Below, one piece after another: positions 21,823-32,640 of a stretch of DNA of 64,000 nucleotides. The notes beneath the pieces are model-generated. The model saw only the letters and a list, made by a program, of their open reading frames with translations. It was not told where the DNA came from and made no database searches. Each line of letters begins with the position of its first letter. The stretch's first letter is position 1. The stretch is taken from NCBI GenBank assembly GCA_963576475.1, contig OY754972.1, forward strand, positions 9,321,062 through 9,385,061. The letters run 5' to 3'. This stretch comes from Molanna angustata (taxonomy: Eukaryota > Arthropoda > Insecta > Trichoptera > Molannidae). The translations under genes were made by a program, and so were the position numbers.

Positions 21823-21975
21823 ATGTCGGCCTTCGTGACTCAGTTGTTTATGTATCTGACTTCTGATCCAACGGTCCCGGGTTCAATTCCCCATGGAGAC
21901 ACAGTATTTAATTTATTATGTTCTCAGTTTGGCGTCTCCAAAATTTGGTAACTTGTTATTGGGTGCGTGTTAAAT
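21823..21975 (+). mobile_element. tRNA-derived SINE (family SINE-2) with LINE-type tail
   Basis: The head has box A-like TCGTGACTCAGTTG and box B-like CGGGTTCAATTCCCC, then GGAGACACAGT. The tail reads GGTAACTTGTTATTGGGTGC. The head matches the minus-strand copy at 61240-61325. The tail matches 42940-42985. Confidence 0.7.
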
Positions 21976-22694
21976 TTTTATTTGTTTGTTGCCCGAGATG
22001 CAATGTAAATAATAATAAAAAAAAACTTCTCCATACACATTGTGCACGACTTTTGATAAGGCACAAAACAAAACTATTGCGCAGAATCATTCAAAATTTT
22101 TCACAATTACCTCTTTCAAAATATACAACGAAAATGCGGCTTTTACAGTGTGAAGTTAGCTGTAAAAACATAAATTAAATACCTAGTCAGTTTGGTTATA
22201 AACGACATGACTTTCTGTACAACCTATTAAGTACTTTGCTTTTCTTTCTTATAAATGCAATGGAATACAAATAATTATAAGTATTCGATTGAATACTTAT
22301 TCATTATTTTATATCCATTGTTGAAATAATTAAGTGTTAACAATAAAGATGTTTCATTTTAAAATTCCTTTATATGGCAATACCTGATATTATCTGTACT
22401 ATTAAAAACCACACATATATAATGACTATGTGTTATTAATTTTACAAAAGATGATAAATAAGCAGACACGTTCTTTTCATTAAGAAATAATTTATTTTTA
22501 CACGCCAATTAGCATTTTTTCCAACCAGGTAAAAAGTACAGGTATGTATGTATATCTGGTATATACAATGGTACCTACAACAGTAAATTTTCGCAAATAT
22601 TGATTGCAAATTAAATAAATAAAATAAATAGTAAAAGTACTTACCTATGCAAAAACTGCTGTGTAACCGAAATTTAAAGCTAAGTACAAGATGG
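21976..22694. other. AT-rich DNA, nothing recognised
   Basis: A frame at 21918-22178 begins inside the SINE tail and has no motif. Confidence 0.45.
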
Positions 22695-22925
22695 AGAGCT
22701 GTTAAAGCACGTGTTGCCAGTTCTGTTGTATGGTGTGGAAGGTTGGACTCTCAAAATCTTAACAGTAAATGAAATTGAAGCATTCGAGATGTGGCTACAC
22801 AGAAGATTGATGCGCATCTCATGGGTCGATAGAGTCTCCAATTAAAGAGTTCTGAATATAACTGAAAAACCGCATACTTTGGCCACATATTCCGTGGTGA
22901 TAAATATGCTTTTCAACAACTTACA
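22695..22925 (+). mobile_element. LINE ORF2 fragment
   Basis: The plus frame reads LYGVEGWTLKILTVNEIEAF, then EMWLHRRLMRISWVDRVSN and a stop, then a shifted FGHIFRGDK. LYGxExWT and (F/A)EMWxxRRLxRISW are the standard motifs downstream of the RT domain. Confidence 0.8.
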
Positions 22926-23104
22926 ACGGAGGAAATGATGGTTCTTGGCCTCCTCAAGGAAACGTTTTCATTACTCCCTATCCATGGCCTTTCGTCTCGA
23001 ATTCCGCACACCGGATCTGATGGTCCCTCTCGACTCCATCCATCCATCGTAGTTTAGGCCTTCCCACACCTCTTCTTCCCTCCGAACGTGTTGTGAAGAA
23101 GACG
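22926..23104 (-). mobile_element. LINE ORF2 3' end, opposite strand
   Basis: On the minus strand GVGRPKLRWMDGVERD, then a degenerate stretch and EEAKN-type end. It belongs to the GRPxLRWLDG family of 25600, 43010 and 55105. Confidence 0.6.
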
Positions 23105-23270
23105 GAGTATTGGGCGTAAAAGAGGATCGTGGCTTATAATCTCAGGCAGTCGTGGTTTGGGATTTCGGATGCTCTGCCACTAATTGGGTTGGCGCAAGAT
23201 CGGAATGAGTGTGGTGTGATGGCCGCCAACCTCCCTTAGGAGCGACACAAGAAAAAGTACAGGAAGCCTT
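23105..23270 (+). mobile_element. LINE ORF2 3' end
   Basis: AGAAGACGGAGTATTGGGCG (RRRSIGR), then LAQDRNECGVMAANLP and a stop, fits the (R/E)DRxxWR...AxLP ending of insect LINEs. This may be the 3' continuation of the 22695 element, interrupted by the minus-strand piece. Confidence 0.55.
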
Positions 23271-23439
23271 ACCCATATCACAAGCATTTGCTTAATTATG
23301 GCAAACAATATCAGATATCATGATTGAATCTTTCGCCTCGTCCAAATAATATCTACATTATATCAAAAAAATAGCCAGTTTCTCTTCTTTACGAAGTGAT
23401 ATAACATACGAATTTGTTTGTATGAAACTTTTCACACTA

Positions 23440-23830
23440 ATTCGTTAGCGTTGGGGAAGCGGGGATACTTCGGCGTCACCGGGCTATTCCTTGCGACATA
23501 CAAGTTTACCGGAAAGCCATAATTATCATCGCACCGGCCAATTACCAGTCAGTCGGTCGGCAATACGTACCTAACTACCTATCGGCGGTGACGTGGTTAA
23601 TGTAACAAAATTACACATACCTGCGGTAGCTATGGCGACAACATCGACCGTCACCGCGGTAATTAGTCCGACTAACGCGCGTGGCGACTCTGCCGCACAG
23701 AAAATTAACAAATGACTAATGACAAATAATAATATAATGACCACCCGCCCCACTCTGCCCGAACGTCCCCCCAAATCAAAGACACTGTTTCAGCTTTTCA
23801 ATTTCAGTGCCGGCAACCCGGCGTTTATTA
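23440..23830. promoter_or_regulatory. CpG-rich patch, possible promoter/5' exon on minus strand
   Basis: Markedly more G+C and CpG than its neighbours (GTCACCGCGGTAATTAG, CTAACGCGCGTGGCG, CCGGCAACCCGGCG). On the minus strand CTACCGCAG|GTATGTGTAA (23621/23620) is a good 5' splice site, but no ATG frame reaches it without a stop, so any exon would be 5' UTR. It could equally be an unrecognised transposon end. Confidence 0.3.
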
Positions 23831-23868
23831 TTCAAAAACCATAATGATAACCAATTTTTTTGTTCCCC

Positions 23869-23907
23869 GTCTCACTAGGAAAACCTGTTCTGAGACGGGT
23901 CACTTTG
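23869..23907. repeat. Conserved 9 bp-stem hairpin motif, copy 1
   Basis: CCCGTCTCACTAGGAAAACC continues TGTTCTGAGACGGG. CCCGTCTCA pairs with TGAGACGGG. A second copy at 47795-47827 has the same core (CACTAGGTAAAACCTGTTCT) with stem CTGCCTCA/TGAGACAG. Probably the end of an unidentified transposon. Confidence 0.6.
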
Positions 23908-23999
23908 TTCGTGTTTAAATATATTATACATTTTCCAGTGCTAGTCTTGAATACACGCTTTTGTCATCCTTTCTTTATAAGGTAATGCTCACCCGCATA

Positions 24000-24055
24000 C
24001 CTGTCGCTGGTTACCCCGCGTTGTGGGATTCTCCATGATGGTATGTAGGTATGTA
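24000..24055 (+). repeat. Interspersed repeat T, plus orientation
   Basis: CCCGCATACCTGTCGCTGGT, TACCCCGCGTTGTGGGATTC, TGATGGTATGTAGGTATG: family T with its ATGGTATG-type tail. Confidence 0.6.
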
Positions 24056-24154
24056 AATGTATTTTTTTTAATAATTACTTTTACAAACTATGCATATTTA
24101 AGCAAATTTTACTTATATTATATTTTTTTTATTTAGGTATTCATTCTATCACAG

Positions 24155-24285
24155 CATGGCCCGCAACGTGGGGTAACCAATTACAGGTGTGCGGGTGTGC
24201 GTAAAAACCAGATACGACGTGAGCGTGTATCCTCACACATCAGTCTCGTCTCATCTAAAAGACACTACATGCAGAATGGGTGGTG
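24155..24285 (-). repeat. Interspersed repeat T, longest copy
   Basis: AGCATGGCCCGCAACGTGGG, AACCAATTACAGGTGTGCGG, then about 80 bp further body (TCTAAAAGACACTACATGCA) also seen at 58818-58910. Confidence 0.6.
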
Positions 24286-24293
24286 AACCAAAG

Positions 24294-24844
24294 TATGAAT
24301 ATAGACAAATACAAAATATCATTTTATTTTTTTTTCAAAGTGATTCTCGAACATTTTTTACTAAGGATTTAAAATATTATTATTTGATAAATTTATGTAT
24401 TTACTACATTTCCAAAATATTTAAAAATATCGAAAAAAGCCGCAACACCCCGAATAGAAAATTTAATTTTCAATAAAAAATATGAACATTGTAGTAGTAC
24501 CTACCTACATCTCAAACTTTTTTTAACAATTTTTATGAAAATTGAATTTAATGACGATAATTTCATAAAATTTATAAGGCAAGTATACACTACACAATAT
24601 TTCACTCAATAGTCTGATACCTACTTAATCTCCAAACATACATACATACCATCATGCTGTTTACATATTCTGGGTAGAAAAAACAGACTGACCTCCATAC
24701 TATCATATCTTGACACATACATACATACATACATGACGTGTTTTATAGAAAACAAAATATCTTAAAATATTCATTACGTATTCTTCAACTATCCTACATA
24801 CTATCGATATAGAGAGATGGATCTTATGTGTTACATGCAACTAA
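24294..24844 (+). mobile_element. Helitron-like element, 5'-truncated copy F
   Basis: Shares the 3' half of copies A-D, from ATAGACAAATACAAAATATC to TATGTGTTACATGCAACTAA. It ends CTAA before ATT, still a CTRR end. The hairpin and subterminal repeat are decayed (ATAGAGAGATGGAT), so it is an old copy. Confidence 0.75.
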
Positions 24845-25599
24845 ATTAACAGTGAAACTATAACCAGAAATTTATTCTAAGAAATCTAATTATTGAGACC
24901 AAATTATTCTAGTCAAAATAAATTAAATAGGTCTACAACATTCAAACGTATTCATAAACAGACTCGCAGTTATGTAAGTAATATTACACTTGGTTCAAAA
25001 TAAAAACATTTAATGAAAAAGCATAATAACAAAATCGACATGTGGTCGCTTAGCAACAGTCGGATTTCAATAGATTTACCATAAATAGGGGAAAAATATT
25101 GTTCATCCCCTAACCTATTATTTACAATACAATATGTCAACATTTTTTCGATACATTCGTAAAACTTTATCAGATTTGTACACATTTGAAACAATAATAT
25201 AAATATGTACATACCTACATCTTCTTGGATTCTCAACAAAGGTAGAATGAACATCGAAAATATATTTTTTTTTAATTATGAAATGATTTAAAACCGTGAT
25301 TTAATAGCTGTATATTATAATTTATATGTTTGATTTTGTGATATGTTATAATTGTGTGTTAGACATAATGGGATACATACATAAGTATGGACTGCGTATG
25401 GACACAAGCTCTGCTTAGTGGAATAGTTCCTATCCACTGGATGTTGGTACTGATAGATTGAATTATTTTTGTCAATGCCAACATATATACTAATTGTCTA
25501 TTTTTTGTTGTATTATGTTTCACTATTGTATTGTTGTAATTTTTTTTGTATGGTTATTGTGGATTTTGAATAAATAAATAAATAAACATACATATATAG
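24845..25599. other. AT-rich DNA, nothing recognised
   Basis: A 94-codon minus frame (24970-25254) is hydrophobic and low-complexity, with no motif. Confidence 0.45.
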
Positions 25600-25775
25600 G
25601 ATATTCGCTTCAAGACCAATGGGCAGAAGAAGCGTCGATAGGCCAAAGTTGAGATGGTTAGATGGAGCAGAGCGGACGATTGGCGTTGTGAACTGGCGAT
25701 AGGAAGCGATGGTCAAGGAAGGGTGGAGGGAGCTTCTGGAGGAGGCCAGCCTCCCTAGACAACGTGTCATTTAGC
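25600..25775 (+). mobile_element. LINE ORF2 3' end
   Basis: The plus frame reads GRRSVDRPKLRWLDGAERTI, then VNWR, a stop, and EAMVKEGWRELLEEAS. Same GRP-LRWLD...W..LLEEA family as 43010 and 55105. Confidence 0.75.
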
Positions 25776-25905
25776 TCAAGAAAAGATAGCTCAATGTATG
25801 GAAGTGACAGTTGCCAGTCAAGTAACAACTGTCACTTTCATACATTGATTTATCTTTTCTTGTTTCTTTTCTTGAGCTAAATAACGCGTTGTCTAGGGGG
25901 GCTGG
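25746..25905. repeat. Inverted repeat (~70 bp arms) at a LINE 3' end
   Basis: Left arm 25746-25813 (CCAGCCTCCCTAGACAACGT ... AAGTGACAGTTG), loop CCAGTCAAGTAA, right arm 25826-25905 (CAACTGTCACTTTCATACAT ... TAGGGGGGCTGG) with one small bulge (TTTCTTTT). The left arm overlaps the LINE's last codons, so the LINE end itself is duplicated in inverse. Confidence 0.88.
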
Positions 25906-27224
25906 ACCCACGATGAGTTGTAGTGCCACTGATTGATTGATTGTATATACATACTGACTGTCAATGAGTTTGAAGGAAAAATTATATCACAAAAATTATA
26001 TCCTTTGGGAGTGTTCCACCCAATTGTGTCCTCTTACAGATCGGAGCTCCTCGTTGCTGTCCGTGGGCCTCTTCAAGTTCCATTGGATATGCAGACTTTG
26101 TGATCTCGAAGAACAATTACAAAGCCTTCAAACGATTTTGCCATAGATACGGTGCCTTATTATCCGAAGATTCTCACTGACTTGTCTGTTTCCAGAGATC
26201 TTGGTCACTTCTCTGATGCCCTATATATGTATATGGATCTGAAGTCGCCGACAGTCCGAAAGTGTGAATCTCAATTCGCACTTATTGATTGTTCTTTTTG
26301 CACCATGGTGCCGAGATTGCTAGAGGGCTTGCTTGCTTGTTTGCTTGTTTTTTTTTTTGTAGTTCATTCTAGCGTTCTGCGAAGGGGCCGTTGACAGTTC
26401 CCATATGCGGAGCGGGTGGTGGTGGAAGTAGCGTATCACAAAATATCTGGACTATTTTTCAGTTCAAATTCTATGCAGTGCAAATATTTTTGTTTAATAT
26501 TCATTGCAGTAAAATTAATCTACAGATCTACAAATATGCCTGAAAGTCCCCGATAGGTATATGAAGTAAAAGTACCTACAAATAGTTATTTTTCTCAGAT
26601 TTCTTTGATCACGTGAATGTAAGTTTAACTAACTGCCGACAATAATTATCATAATTATTATTTCGTCTGTGAGTTTCGTGAACACAAGTGCCAAAATGTC
26701 TGGATCGCGTGCCCGGTACCCTTCTGCCTTCTGACGCTGCCCCCCGCCCTTTAGCACCCATGGGGCCCCAATCCACCCCACACAGATATGTTTAATTACT
26801 ATAGTCGAGGGTGACATATAAGTATGTACCTACCTACCCCTGTACAGCTGTGTGTGGTATCTATGTGCTATCTCTCTCTGTTTTATTGATTGCCGAGCGC
26901 ATTTATTGAACTAATACCGATGTTTTGTTTGTGCCATGATGTTCGCCCTCGAGTTGAAGAGAAAAAAAAATATAATTTGAAATAGTTGTTGAAACTAAAT
27001 ATTTAAATTCACAATGAAAAGAATTGTTAATTATATACACGAAATTAATAAATATCAAATAAAAAGTACTCAGAATTATTTTTAATTTATTGAACTTTTT
27101 GTTACTAGCTTAGGTAATTGTTTTCAAGAAGCTTCTGAAGTCACACTTCTTATCCACATACCTATAATTCCTTTATCCTTCATCCCTTCACAACCCATCC
27201 TTTTCCTATTTTTGGACATTTTTT
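25906..27224. other. Unassigned; two less AT-rich patches
   Basis: 26030-26400 has frames on both strands without clear motif. 26690-26790 is G+C-rich (minus strand GAPWVLKGGGQRQKAEGYRA) and looks transposon-derived, but I cannot place it. Confidence 0.35.
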
Positions 27225-27382
27225 TATAATATGTCCTTTTTAACAAGTACATGTAATCTTCCTACGTTCCCTAAAATAAGCATAAATGCTTGTGCTATAA
27301 GTGAACGAAATCGGTCGATTCAAACTCGCGACCACTGGATTAGTAGCCCAGCGCACTAACCGCTCTGCCATCGACCCATCTA
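27225..27382 (-). mobile_element. SINE-1, copy 2
   Basis: The minus strand reads GGGTCGATGGCAGAGCGGTT, then the anticodon-arm region with ACT, then GTCGCGAGTTTGAATCG and the shared body ATTTCGTTCACTTATAGC. Box B carries a deletion relative to copy 1. Confidence 0.85.
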
Positions 27383-27504
27383 ACAGTATTATTTTTGATT
27401 TTGTTTTGTATATTAAATTCGTATTATTTTTTTTCCAATTGTAATGTTTATTAGTTTTTATTTGTAATATATATTTTTTTACTTGCTACTACTAATTTCT
27501 AGTG

Positions 27505-27580
27505 TGGTTGACTGACTAATTTCTAGTGTGGTTGACTGGAAGAAATTGCCTACGGGCAATAAGTCCGCCATATTATGTGA
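27505..27580 (+). mobile_element. LINE 3' tail with conserved stem-loop
   Basis: A 24 bp tandem duplication (ACTAATTTCTAGTGTGGTTG) leads into ACTGGAAGAAATTGCCTACG and GGCAATAAGTCCGCC. Stem ATTGCC/GGCAAT, loop TACG. Confidence 0.75.
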
Positions 27581-27964
27581 TTTTTGCATAATAAAATATA
27601 TTATTTATTATTACATAATATTTTAAACAAATAACACTGGTTAGCTCATTGTCATTAAACAATTTCTTCAAACCACCTTTAATATATATTTACTATAATT
27701 AAAAATACTAAGTTTACATTTTTAAATTACATTTTTGTTTACTTCGTCGATAGCTATTTCGTCTGACTTCGACATTATCACGATAATTAATAAATCGAAA
27801 TGAAATTTTAAACAATGTGTACTCTTTTTTAATGTGTGCATTGTTACGATTGTTGTTCTTCCTATCCATCTCTTATAGATCTATGTAGTCTGTTATTCGG
27901 GGGACTTTGAGGTGGATCATTGATAAAAAATCTTAAAGCTATTTGTTAGCTATTATTCTAAGTG

Positions 27965-28228
27965 GAATTTACATACTTTTGACAATCCATCGTACAGTTT
28001 TCATATCTTCAACAAAGCATAGTTCGATTTTCATCCGTTTGACAAATCATCGTACAATTGCCATCCCTTTAACAAGCCATTGTGCGATGTTCATCCGTTT
28101 TACAAATCATAGTATGATTTACATCCGTTTGACAAACCATCGTACAATTTCCATCCCTTTAACAAACCACTTTACGATTTTCATCCGTTCAAAAAACCAT
28201 CAACAAATCATTGTGCGATTTTTTTATT
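27965..28228. repeat. 30 bp minisatellite
   Basis: Units such as TTGACAAATCATCGTACAAT / TGCCATCCCT repeat every 30 bp. Because 30 is divisible by three, a 99-codon frame (27943-28242) runs through as a ten-residue repeat (HRTIxIxLTN). This is a by-product of unit length and not evidence for a protein. Confidence 0.85.
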
Positions 28229-28231
28229 TAT

Positions 28232-28312
28232 TTATTTATTAAAAGCTTCTTGAGCACATGTGCACAATGGCGAGCTTATTGCCTAATGGCAACATCCTAC
28301 AACCAACCATAT
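28232..28312 (-). mobile_element. LINE 3' tail with conserved stem-loop, minus strand
   Basis: The minus strand reads GGTTGGTTGTAGGATGTTGC, then CATTAGGCAATAAGCTCGCC. Stem GTTGCC/GGCAAT (one G-T pair), loop ATTA. The plus-strand (TTTA)n at 28225-28242 lies beyond the tail. Confidence 0.7.
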
Positions 28313-28803
28313 TTTATTTTAGATTTTCATCTGTTTGACAAAATAGCCAAGTGTTTGTCGAAGCACAGTAAATTAACAAGTGTTGTAAACAATCAGATTC
28401 CGCCAACTGGCACATACATATTGATTTTATTCCTTCCAACATAATATTATGTTTATATAACATATAGTATGTATGTATGTATTAGTGTGTATAGGTACCT
28501 ATATTGTATAGATATGTAGGTATACCATACTTCTTTCCACAGACATAATTACTGGTAGAGGGTGGTAGTTTATTAATGAATGCACGTTTACTAGGTCGCG
28601 CATATTTAATCTTTTTTTTGTCAATTTTTAATTTTAATTTATTAACGGAGATGGATTTTACGTACCTGAAATACATGCCCCAGATGAGTTTTTTTCAGAT
28701 AAGAGAATATATTCTCCTGTATGATTTTGTCCTCTCAAAACTTTTATGATGAAAGAGTCTTACAAGAATTTTAAATAAAACTAACAAATAGATGAGATTT
28801 AGA
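28313..28803. other. AT-rich DNA, nothing recognised
   Basis: No gene or shared repeat recognised. Confidence 0.45.
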
Positions 28804-28970
28804 TGGGTCGATGGCAGAGCGGTTAGCGTGCTGGGCTTGTAATGCAGTTATCGCGAGTTGCCTCGACCGATTTCGTTCACCTATAGCACAAGTATTTATG
28901 ATTAATTTAGGAAGATGTATATGTACTTGTTTAACAAGGTCATACCTATTAATTTAAAAAAAAATAATAT
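28804..28970 (+). mobile_element. SINE-1, copy 3
   Basis: Head GGGTCGATGGCAGAGCGGTT, anticodon-like TGT in CTTGTAA, damaged box B (GCGAGTTGCCTCG), body CGATTTCGTTCACCTATAGC, tail TACTTGTTTAACAAGGTCAT and an A run. The acceptor-like GGTCGA can pair with TCGACC. Confidence 0.85.
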
Positions 28971-29429
28971 TAAATGAATAAAATCGTATCTCGGCTACCA
29001 CTCTAGCATCGGCATCTCTGTCTTGAGCTAACCGCAACAGCTCTTCCGCTCTGTGGTCTCCGGTCCATTGCCAGAACTCTCTTATAAGCCAAGACATCTG
29101 TTTCCATTAATGATGAGGTGCTGTAGACCGTATATATAATTACGGAGAAAAATAATCTTAACACGTTGATATGTGCGCGTCCATTCGACGTGCCTGGTTT
29201 TAACAAACATCACTGTCTGTGATTGGATTAAACATGGGTATGTGGGTGAGAGGGGATGGGGGAGGAGGTTAGAAACACATGCGGGGTGAGGAATGATGAA
29301 GGGAGGGTAGGGGGCAGATTCGTCGATTATAATCCATTTACTGTTTATTTCTTTATTGATATATACTTACGTATTATAAATCTGCTTAATCGATGCTTAC
29401 CACAAGAATACATAACTCACTCATTATAT
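28971..29429. other. Unassigned DNA before the minisatellite
   Basis: 29000-29100 and 29240-29320 are less AT-rich (GGGGTGAGG-type runs); no motif recognised. Confidence 0.4.
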
Positions 29430-29706
29430 CTAGACATACCTACATACAAGAACCTAGACATACCTACATACATGAACCTAGACATTCCTATATACATGAA
29501 ACTAGACATACCTACATACACGAACCTAGACATACCTACATACAAGAACCTAGACATACCTACATACATGAACCTAGACATACCTACATACATGAACCTA
29601 GACATACCTACATACATGAACCTAGACATACCTACATACAAGAACCTAGACATACCTACATACATGAACCTAGACATACCTACATACATGAACCTAGACA
29701 TACCTA
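29430..29706. repeat. 24 bp minisatellite, ~11.5 units
   Basis: Unit CTAGACATACCTACATACAT + GAAC, with AAG/ATG/ACG variants near its end. A period of 24 keeps frames open on both strands: 29256-29768 plus gives an LDIPTYMN octad, and the minus strand gives MSRFMYVG. No spacer diversity, so not a CRISPR array. Confidence 0.92.
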
Positions 29707-30719
29707 AGAAAACGCTTCTGGTGAGATCAGACATTTTTTTTTATAAATCATTAAACGAAATAATTTAGTAAAATAAATTTATTATAAAAATATAAAAAAA
29801 GGAAACACAAAGATATCAGAAAGGGTCCAGAAAAATTACAATTCGCTATTTAGATAAAAGAGAAACAAGAAAAAATAATAGTATAACAATTCATATAAAG
29901 GTAGGTACTTAAAACTCAGTTCAGAAAATTTACACATTTGCAATAAACATAGGTAAGATAAAACTACAATTCACATATGAAAAAAAAAATTAATTTAACA
30001 GATACTGATTTCTAGATAAGAAGTTGGAAGTTGAATAAAATTGATAGTAACTTCTATGAAATAAATTAATAGTTTACTTTACCTATTGATATGGGTGGAC
30101 CGTGGCTAATCTTCTTTCATAAATGTCGTTATTATTTTTTAAAAAATAATTAATTATTCTTTCAAAAAGTGTATAAGTACTACTAGGTACATTCATGTAT
30201 GTAATAATTAATAAGTACTTACCTACCTGTAGCCCAGTTTTATACTTATCAATCCTCTGGGGAAGACTCTATATCGAAACCGCAGCCAGCCCGCGTGAGG
30301 TACGGATTCATAGAGGGGTATAGGAGCTCGGTTCACCCCAAAAATTAGGGGCCAAAAAAAATGTGACTCATCAAGTCTTCCCCCTACACCCACCCCCCAC
30401 CTCGTCCTCCATCTCATCAACCCCTTGCCGCGCTAATGAGACTCAGGGAACGGAATGTTTACGACCACCGCTTAGCAACGGTCCGCTCAACTCCTCAATT
30501 CTTTCGACCTATCAATCTGATGGGACAGTTCTCTTTAATATATCGGTGATATTACCGTTGCATAGAAGAGGTCCTGCTACTGCTTTTAATCTTGGGCATG
30601 ATGGAAAGTCCTCTGGTTTTGGTGAAAATATTCTTCATCAGCTCCATTTAAGTATATTAAATCTGCTGAATACACTATAATTGTTATCCTCATTCACTCT
30701 ACATAAGTAAATATCCATA
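29707..30719. other. Unassigned DNA with a G+C-richer patch
   Basis: 30240-30480 is less AT-rich; minus-strand PHAGWLRFRYRVFPRGL and plus-strand Pro/Ser-rich frames have no recognised family. The rest is AT-rich. Confidence 0.4.
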
Positions 30720-30880
30720 ACACAGAATTTCTCAGCTCTTCGTTCGAAGTAAAACCAGAAAGACTATGGAATAGTCTAATAAGTCCGGATATTGCGTCGT
30801 CTAACTCACTCTGTATTAAAAAAAACTTCAGAATATTTATCCCTAAGCACCTGATCTCTATTTCCTTTTCTTGTACTTTC
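30720..30880 (+). mobile_element. LINE C-terminal RT tail fragment
   Basis: The plus frame reads FLSSSFEVKPERLWNSLISP, then SSNSLCIKKNFRIFIPKHLI. RLWNSL followed by a KxFxxFxxxxL segment is the jockey/CR1-type ending. Confidence 0.55.
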
Positions 30881-31460
30881 CCAATCCTTTTTTTTTTATA
30901 TGAAATGTCCTTTTTTATATTTATCTTGTCGTAGGTAATGTATCTTTTTTACTATTTTTCGCTATCATTCTTTTTTGATGTAGGTATCTACTATATAATT
31001 TTGTCATATTTTCACTGTCTATACTTGTAGAAGGCATTCTTTTCACTGTCTATACTTTTAGATACCTACAATATTTTCACTATCAATACTTTTTGATGCC
31101 ACTCTTTTTATAATTTTAGATACCATATTTTCAGTATCAATACTTTTCGAAACAATATTTTCACTATGTATACTTTTCAATACCACATTCATTTTTGAAA
31201 CTAAAAGATGTTTATTTATATACATATCTACATAGGTATTATGAAATTATCATATTAATAAGACAAAACCACAAACATCGATTTGATGTTATTATAATTA
31301 TACAGATATTGTAACTGACGTTTAGTTTGATTGAAATACGAATTTTTAAATTGATTTTTCCATAAAAATAACCCTGGATTATGAAAGACTTTTTTAACCG
31401 AGTATTTACATCAATCGTTTGGGCAAGCGTGGATGGAAAACTTGACAAACGTTGACAATT
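30881..31460. other. AT-rich DNA with weak internal repetition
   Basis: TTTTCACTRTCTATACTTTT recurs several times between 31010 and 31180, a degenerate ~55 bp tandem. No gene. Confidence 0.5.
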
Positions 31461-31625
31461 AAACGATATGACATGTAAGCACTACTAGTTGGTCATATCA
31501 TAAACGATATGACATGTAAGCACTACTAGTTGGTCATATCATAAACGATATGACATGTAAGCACTACTAGTTGGTCATATCATAAACGATATGACATGTA
31601 AGCACTACTAGTTGGTCATATCATA
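31461..31625. repeat. 41 bp tandem repeat, four near-identical units
   Basis: Units start at 31461, 31502, 31543 and 31584. Each contains an inverted repeat, GATATGAC ... GTCATATC, so each unit can form its own hairpin. The units are virtually identical, so the array is recent. Confidence 0.95.
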
Positions 31626-32484
31626 AAATGCGAAAATTTCGTAAAATTATCATCAACTTTATGATGTGTTAAATTCTACGATCTCGGCACGACATATAAA
31701 CCAAGTTTCTTATTGGATTCGAATGCGCTAATATCCTAAATGGAAAATGATTAATTCTGGTAGGAAAAATGTCTTTTTAGAATCCTTAGTGGTTAAGAGA
31801 ATTCCGACTTATAGATCAGAATGTTTAAGGTAAAATGAAACGTACATTATGCTTATGCTAACGATCTCATCAAAAATCAAACCATAGTAAGAAATTTGAA
31901 GATTTTTAAAAAAATCCAGTGCATGATTTCAAAGATCGTATATTTTAATAGGTGTAAAAAAGAATCGTTAGATGGCAGTAAGTTCAAAATATTTGACTGA
32001 TTTCAGTGGTACAAACAGCACATAGGTACATGCTATGCAGTTTGGCTTCAGATACTTACATTTTTTTTTTAAATTTCATAAAAAATTAAAGGCCCAAATG
32101 AAGTTTTATAGTGAAACTGTTTAAAGCAGATAGGTTTGTTTCTCAAAGAATTATATAATAATATCAAACTATCTAATATTTCTCAAAATAATAAAGCAAA
32201 AATATTCGTACGTATGTATTATATACTTTAAAAGCTAAGCTGAACGTTTATTTTCTATTTTTAAGAACAATATTTTATTGATTTAAAGGTGCTAAACAAA
32301 CATTAAAAAGCGTCTTTAATTAATGTCATAAATTGTGTCATTTGATGATACAGAATTTAATGAGCCATTGGCATTCATATGCTATGTACGCCTATTTTAA
32401 ATCTCATCTAAGATTGATGTGTTACGTGAATCACGTACCTACTTATTATTTATAGTCAAAGAAAAATACTCGTAACCATATATA
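31626..32484. other. AT-rich DNA, nothing recognised
   Basis: No gene or shared repeat recognised. Confidence 0.5.
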
Positions 32485-32640
32485 ACGCGATGGGTTTGTA
32501 ATCCAGTGGTCGCGAGTTCGAATCCTTCCACGACCGAATTCGTTAAGCATTTATGGTTAATTTATTGAATGTATGAGGATGCATATTAATATTTAGGTAC
32601 TTGTAACATATACAATAAACATATTCATTATTAAAAAAAA
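32485..32640 (+). mobile_element. SINE-1, 5'-truncated copy 4
   Basis: Starts within the anticodon arm (GCGATGGGTTTGTAATCCAG), with intact box B CGCGAGTTCGAATCC, shortened body and ...ACTTGTAACATATAC tail into an A run. Confidence 0.75.

Noticed and set aside
23571..23774. Minus-strand membrane or signal-peptide protein
   Set aside because: The hydrophobic stretch has no in-frame ATG; only a possible 5' UTR exon is defensible.
29430..29706. CRISPR array
   Set aside because: Continuous tandem units without unique spacers, in a eukaryotic context; the same holds for 31461-31625 and 55906-56427.
29256..29768. 170-codon repetitive protein
   Set aside because: The frame stays open only because the 24 bp minisatellite unit is divisible by three; the antisense strand is open for the same reason.
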